DNA of 64,000 bases from Euglena gracilis (taxonomy: Eukaryota > Euglenida > Euglenophyceae > Euglenales). Shown piece after piece: positions 42,186 to 64,000 of this stretch. The stretch's first letter is position 1, and each line of letters opens with the position of its first letter. The notes under the pieces are model-generated. The model made no database searches and was not told the origin of the DNA. It worked only from the letters and a program-made list of their open reading frames with translations. Location: NCBI GenBank assembly GCA_039621445.1, contig CP154956.1, forward strand, positions 68,937,649-69,001,648. The letters are read 5' to 3'. Both the position numbers and the translations under genes were made by a program.

Positions 42186-42960
42186 GACCCCCAACTCCCC
42201 GCCAGGCCTGAGTTATTCACCTGCGAAGGGGTCCAAACTGAGTAGGATTGGCCCCCCCTTCCGACTCTGCCATTTCGCCAGGGTCCAAAAATCGGCGATC
42301 GGTCAAAAATCGCTTTTTCGAAAACATCTCGAGAAAACGTACATTATTTCCGGAAATGTCGGTCTGACGAAATGTACCCCCGGAGGCCCTCTATCACCCC
42401 CCGTTCGCCGTTTTGGCTGCTGGCACGCCTGGCCCGTGTTCCGGCCCGCTTTTGCAGCCCAAAACGGCCATGTTGGGTGTTTTTTTTGGGGGGGGGGCGT
42501 TATTTTTGCTCCTAAAAACGGTTTTCCAAAATATCTTGATAATGAACCAAAATCAAAGAAAATGTCCGGAGAGCAAAAATGAAGCCCTTGGAATGCCCTC
42601 CCTATTCAACCATGCTTTACTTCCCCCCATCTCTTTGTGTAGCTCGAGTTACGACCATTTTTCGGCCAATATTGGCCCATTTCTGGTACCATTTTGGGCT
42701 GTTTTCGGGGTCAAAATATCGATGTTTTCAAAATATCCCGAAAATGCAGCAAAATCAAAAAGGAACTGCCCGGAGACCTAAATTGAAGCCCTTGGAACGC
42801 CTATCTAACAGTATTTTGATTTCCCGCAACTCCCCGCCTAGCCCGGAATATGGAAGTTGCGAGGAGGAAATCAGAATACCCTCAGACAGGGCATTTTGAG
42901 GGCTGCAATTTAGGTCATCGGACATTTCCTTTGATTCCCCATCATTTTGAGAAATTTTAG
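42186..42960. repeat. Family T units, inverted then direct
   Basis: 42190-42480 is the inverse of 11260-11540 (CGGTCAAAAATCG, CCGGAAATGTCGG(T)). Direct T landmarks follow at 42570-42660, 42770-42840 and 42890-42930. Confidence 0.75.
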
Positions 42961-43029
42961 AAAAATTTATTTTATTTTTGGCTGGGGGTATATATATAAT
43001 ATATATAGAATATTAAATATTTATTTTTG

Positions 43030-43590
43030 GCCAAATTATGGACGAAAACGGCCAAGTCACAAGCCTGCCGCACTGTTCCCTGCCTAGCCCCAGTTACGAT
43101 CGTTCTTTCGGCCAATTTGGGACATTTTGTGCAGTTTTGGCCTGTTTTGGCTTAGCCGTTTTAGGCCGTTTTTTTGGGTTGAGGAGGTCGAAAAAAAATC
43201 GAAAAAAAAATCGAAAAAAATCGAAAAAATGTATTTTTTTTTGTCCGAAACGATGTTTTTTTGGTCTCCCGGACCCGGGAAAACTGTTTTTGAGCCGACA
43301 ACCTGCGTTTTTCGACCCCCCGGTGCCCCGTTTTTGGCCCCGAAACGCATTGAGTTTGGGTCAAAAAAGGGGTAAACGGCGAAAAAAAATTTTTTTTTTG
43401 CCTGAAACGATGTTTTTTTGTCCTCCCGGACCCGTGAAAACCTGTTTTTCAGCTGAAAATGAGCATTTTTTCGGCCCCCCCCCCCCAGCGTCCCGTTTTT
43501 GGTCCAAACCCATGGTTTTGGTCATTTCTGTGTCAAAAAGGTCGAAAAATGCAAGAAAAGGGGTATGGGTGGTATGGGTGGTATGGGGGG
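43030..43590 (-). repeat. Family M units, inverted
   Basis: GTTTTTCGACCCCCCGGTGC, TGTTTTTTTG(G/T)(T/C)CTCCCGGACC and CTTTTTTGAC in inverse family order, about two units, with TCGAAAAAAA repeats at 43187-43225. Confidence 0.75.
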
Positions 43591-43790
43591 TCTCTAAGCT
43601 CTTAACATTTAAATAATTACTAGGAAATCCTTGAAAGTTACCGTAAATGCACCTGTGTAATTTGTAAATCGTAAATTTCACGAAATTTGCAATGCTAGTC
43701 TTTTCGTCCTTCCATTACGTGCAAGTCCCATTTAGAGCTCAGCACTTTGGTGCTCTTAAGTTCTCAAAGCGTCCGCATTGGGGTGCACAG

Positions 43791-61134
<17,344 letters not shown>

Positions 61135-61615
61135 CCCAACCCCCCCCTTCACCCCCGTCCACCCCGGCACGCGGATCAGCACAAGGAAACAAATCATTTT
61201 TATTTATTTGTCTCGCATCCACTCGCACCCTATGTTCACCAGCCAGGACCTTTTAGGGAAAATGGTTGGACCCCTTGGCTTTGGTTTTTTTTCTTCAGCG
61301 GAGTGATCCACCCCCCCCCCCCCCCGGTTCTGGGGGCTTTGCGGCTGCCGGAAGGGGTCTGGGACTCCCAAAAACCTGAAATAAAAATTTCTGGCACTTT
61401 ACGTTGATGGAAATTTTGGTCTTTTAGACCATTCAGCATTTTTTTTTTTACCAAAAAGGGAAAAGAAGAACTTTTTTGAGGCCAATTTTTTTCCGATGTT
61501 CTGCCTGTGTCAATTTTTTTGGAACAGGAGGATTGCCCCTTTCCATGGAAGGAGTTGGGACCGCAGAAAGGCGCTTGGTTTTGGGCCGTGGAGGCAGCTT
61601 TCACCCCTGTTTGTG
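61135..61615. other. Intergenic; nothing recognised
   Basis: No AATAAA was required or relied on; AAATCATTTTTATTTATTTG at 61190 is A/T-rich and could hold the 3' end signal. A minus-strand frame at 61236-61640 has no domain. Confidence 0.35.
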
Positions 61616-61619
61616 GTAC

Positions 61620-62023
61620 CTCCCCCCCCCCCAAGCCCAATGAACACCCTTGCCCAAATGAACAGGGGGTGTTCGGACCGTCTAAATTGTCACCATATAC
61701 CTTTTTTGTGTCGGCAAGGAAATATTCCTTTGTTGTCGGTCAGGGAGGGATCAAGGGAGGGATCAAAGGAGGGAGGTCGCCGCTCTTCATTCTTTGTCGC
61801 TTCGCCAGCTTTCCGTTTGACCATCTGAAAACAAGCGGATATGCATTTGCCGTTCATTGTTGAGTGATTACGCGTGCACTGTTTATGCACGCGTATTCAA
61901 GGCTACTTTTATTTCAAGGCTACACTGAGAAGGTGACAGAATTAGTAAACACCCATGTCCAATGAACGCCCCCCGTTTGGACCGTCTAGATTGTCACCTT
62001 AGTGTTCATTGGGCTTGGGGGAG
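61620..62023. mobile_element. 404-bp element with C-run terminal inverted repeats, GTAC duplication
   Basis: Left end CTCCCCC(C)nAAGCCCAATGAACAC, right end GTGTTCATTGGGCTTGGGGGAG, flanked by GTAC on both sides (61616-61619 and 62024-62027). GGACCGTCTA(A/G)ATTGTCACC occurs near both ends in direct orientation. No coding. Confidence 0.7.
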
Positions 62024-62039
62024 GTACAAAGCCAAGGGA

Positions 62040-62480
62040 TGGGCTAAACCCCCCCCCTCAAATAATCCCCCCCCCCCCAAATAATCCCCCCCCCCAAATA
62101 ATACCCCCCCCCCTTGGGGTCCGACTTCGGCCGCCGAAATAATACCCCCCCCCCTGGTTTCGGGCCGAAGGCCCGGATTTTTGACCTGAAAATGTAGGTA
62201 AAAATCACAATTTCTGACAACAAATTATGAAAAAAATGGATTTTTCTGGCTCATCTGACCTCCAAAAAATGGTAAATTTCACAAGAAAGTGCAAAAAATG
62301 ACCCCAAAGGGCGGTTTTGGGTGCTATTTTGGGTTTTACGGGACTTCAAAAAATTTCGAAGATTTTGGAAAAATAATACCCCCCCCAAATAATACCCCCC
62401 CCCCCCTCGGGCCGGGACTTCGGGCGACAAAATAATACCCCGGGGGGGGGGTATTATTTGGGGGGGGGGTTTACCAAAGT
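62040..62480. repeat. Dispersed element (AATAATACCCC), copy 2
   Basis: (C)nAAATAATACCCC ends and GGTATTATTTGGGGGG inverse end. The core matches 38480-38770. Longer C/G runs survive here than in copy 1. Confidence 0.7.
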
Positions 62481-62790
62481 GTTCCCAACATGAAATATCC
62501 AAGCACAACACATGTTTGTGAGGAACATCCCGGCATTTTGGCTTTCCACTGCCCGGTCCCTTGTTAGTTTACCTCCCCTTCATTGGTTGGCACCTTTTTT
62601 TCTTTTGGGGGGGTGATGGTAACTCACAGCACACTGTTTGCATGCTTCTCTCCCTGCCCCCTCCTCAAAGTTTCATACTCTGGAAGAGTCCCTCCCTTTT
62701 CCTCACTGGCAACACCTGCGGTGCAGCTGTGGACGAGGTCCTGCTCTTCCATGGTGCATGTGCTGGCCATTTTCCTTTTTCGTTCCCCAG

Positions 62791-62938
62791 GCTTGTTCCA
62801 TCCGGGCTAGCAGCATGCATGAGTAAGTACTTGCTCCACCGAAAGAAGCTCGAGAAATGGACGGTGACGGTGCTCTTCAAGTCTCTGGTCTGCTCCGCAC
62901 TCAACCCCGAGGTGTGCTGCGTCTGCGTTGCGGTTAAG
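62791..62938 (+). CDS. NT-C2 exon 1
   Basis: CGTTCCCCAG acceptor, AAG|GTATCC donor. ATG at 62819 begins MSKYLLHRKKLEKWTVTVLF. The part before the ATG may be 5' UTR. Confidence 0.6.
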
Positions 62939-64000
62939 GTATCCAAACGGCTTGGCAGCCTTTTTGGGGGGGGCAAAGTTGGCGGCAGGGCTGCGGGCAG
63001 GCAGGTTTACCCTCACGTGTGGGGCATATCTTTCTCTGCTGGCGCAGAGCCACCCCCGTTTTGTTTTGACGGTGTGCAGTGCCAAATTGCACACAGTGTC
63101 CCAAAAAAATGCGCACCACCTCAATGAAAGCCGCAGAACCTCAGAGGACGAAGTTCTTTTTGGCATTTGTAATGGGCTTTGGAGGATCATACGAGCAAGT
63201 ATTTGTTGGTTCAAGAAGAAACAGTGATGTGGAAGAGAAGTGCGCTTGTGTTATGCGTGCGTAATCATGGAAGGTCCAATGAATTCTGTCCTCACAAGCG
63301 CACCCACACATTTGTAATTAGCAGGTCCAAAGAGGTATCAGGGTGTTCTTCACCTCGCCACACAGAGAGGTGTGGAGCCACAATGGGAGTGCAGCCCACT
63401 TCGAACTTTCACAGGTGATGTACAGTGTTCGCTATGATCGAGGCTATAAGCAGGTGAACCGAGGGGCGACCAAACCCGCAAAGGTGTTGTCATGCAGCTC
63501 TTGTGGAGCAACGCTTCTCCATTCCTGAACAAATGTCCCTGGCTGGCATCATCCCCTGCATGTTTTTCTCATCTAAATGTTCTTTCTAAACACTCCATTG
63601 TGACTCGAGTAGCAACACACAAGTTATTTGCATTTTTTTATTATCCAGCTCTTTCCCACTGGGACCAGAGGGCTCGTATGTGCTGGAACCTCCCATTTGT
63701 GAGTCCCCCAATTTCCCAACCATCTCCTCAGCTGCAGTACGGCTCCGTCGTCTGGGGGCACACCGCCACCTTCCTCTGCTCCCTGCTCCCCAAGAAGGAC
63801 GGCCTGTACGAGAAGAAGCTGCTCACGCTGGAGGTGCACGAGGTGTGCCGCCGTGGGACAACCCTGGGGCGGTGCCTCAAACCTCTGCACCGGTGAAGGG
63901 CACTGGGAAGGGGGCGCCCAGAGCGCCTCCGTCCCGAGGTTGCCTGTGTCCGTGTGCTGCTGCCCAGACCCTTCCTCGAAACCGAAAGGGGCCCGGGAAT
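62791..64000 (+). CDS. NT-C2 domain protein (EEIG1/EHBP1-type), 5' part, runs off window
   Basis: Three exons: 62791-62938 (ATG at 62819), 63415-63483 and 63732-63892, all GT...AG with matching phase 0 joins; the last ends in phase 2. Together they give one C2 fold of about 116 residues: first strand and helix 'KKLEKWTVTVLFKSLVCSAL', strand 'VCCVCVAVK', 'RYDRGYKQVNRGATKPAK', then 'GSVVWGHTATFLCSLLPKK', 'YEKKLLTLEVHE' and 'TTLGRCLKPL'. The order xVxW.....F, (Y/F)xxKxLxLxVxE, LGxxxxxL is the signature of the N-terminal C2 domain (NT-C2) found in EEIG1, EHBP1, PMI1 and related proteins, which tether membranes or actin-based trafficking. The role here is inferred from the family. An upstream coding exon cannot be excluded because the frame stays open above the ATG. 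Downstream of 63892 the window shows only intron-like sequence. Confidence 0.65.
63415..63483 (+). CDS. NT-C2 exon 2
   Basis: TTTCACAG acceptor, AAG|GTGTTG donor, 23 codons, phase 0 to 0: YSVRYDRGYKQVNRGATKPA. Supplies the basic loop and 'T' strand expected before the V-x-W strand. Confidence 0.6.
63732..63892 (+). CDS. NT-C2 exon 3
   Basis: CATCTCCTCAG acceptor, CACCG|GTGAAG donor, phase 0 to 2: 'LQYGSVVWGHTATFLCSLLP' and 'YEKKLLTLEVHEVCRRGTTL'. The most diagnostic part of the NT-C2 call. Confidence 0.7.

Overview
This is a eukaryotic nuclear window. Protein-coding DNA occurs as short, GC-richer exons with consistent splice phases and GT...AG borders, set in introns of 42 nt to about 8 kb. 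About 90% of the window is noncoding and repeat-filled. The best gene resembles the Bardet-Biedl chaperonin MKKS/BBS6, so the organism probably builds cilia or flagella. A large-genome flagellated protist or alga fits, but the lineage cannot be fixed from sequence alone.

Layout. 1-688 (minus strand) is an edge-truncated ORF with the look of a tyrosine-recombinase N-terminal domain; a degraded relative lies at 16.6-17.15 kb. 0.7-13.4 kb is repeats: long hairpins, C-tract-bounded foldback elements, and families that recur across the window. 13.86-16.08 kb is an intronless, frameshift-broken reading frame with an OTU cysteine-protease domain, a J domain (HPD motif) and CCCH zinc fingers, followed by the recombinase-like relic. 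17-33 kb is almost entirely repeats, with one exon candidate at 20.8 kb and a poly-A-tailed retro-insertion at 31.63-32.44 kb that splits a minisatellite. 33.8-41.2 kb holds several exon candidates I cannot assign to a gene.

43.79-61.13 kb (plus strand) is the MKKS/BBS6-like gene: 13 exons plus one possible micro-exon, missing only the extreme N-terminus. Its largest intron (7.97 kb) carries a 2,999-bp DNA transposon with about 70-bp terminal inverted repeats and an ATGCA target duplication. Other introns hold compound microsatellites, and the last intron holds a 443-bp hAT-type MITE with an 8-bp target duplication. 62.79-64.0 kb (plus strand) is the start of a second gene encoding an N-terminal C2 domain of the EEIG1/EHBP1 (NT-C2) type; it runs off the window.

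Repeat families. At least ten families recur, several in both orientations. I use these labels. M: the 'CAATGGGTT...GTCGAAAAACGCTC' unit. T: the 'CTCGGGCTAGGCGGGGAGTT' unit of about 210 bp. G: the 'GGTGATAATCCGC...GAGCTC' unit. H: the 'CGATCGAAAGCTCTT' unit of 150 bp. V: the 'AGTGCTGAGCTCTTAA' unit of about 172 bp. N: the 'GGTGAACTTCACC' unit. S: the 'TTATAAGTGGGG' unit. The most unusual class is short foldback elements that begin with a C run and end with a G run; for one of them an empty-site relative is present in the window.
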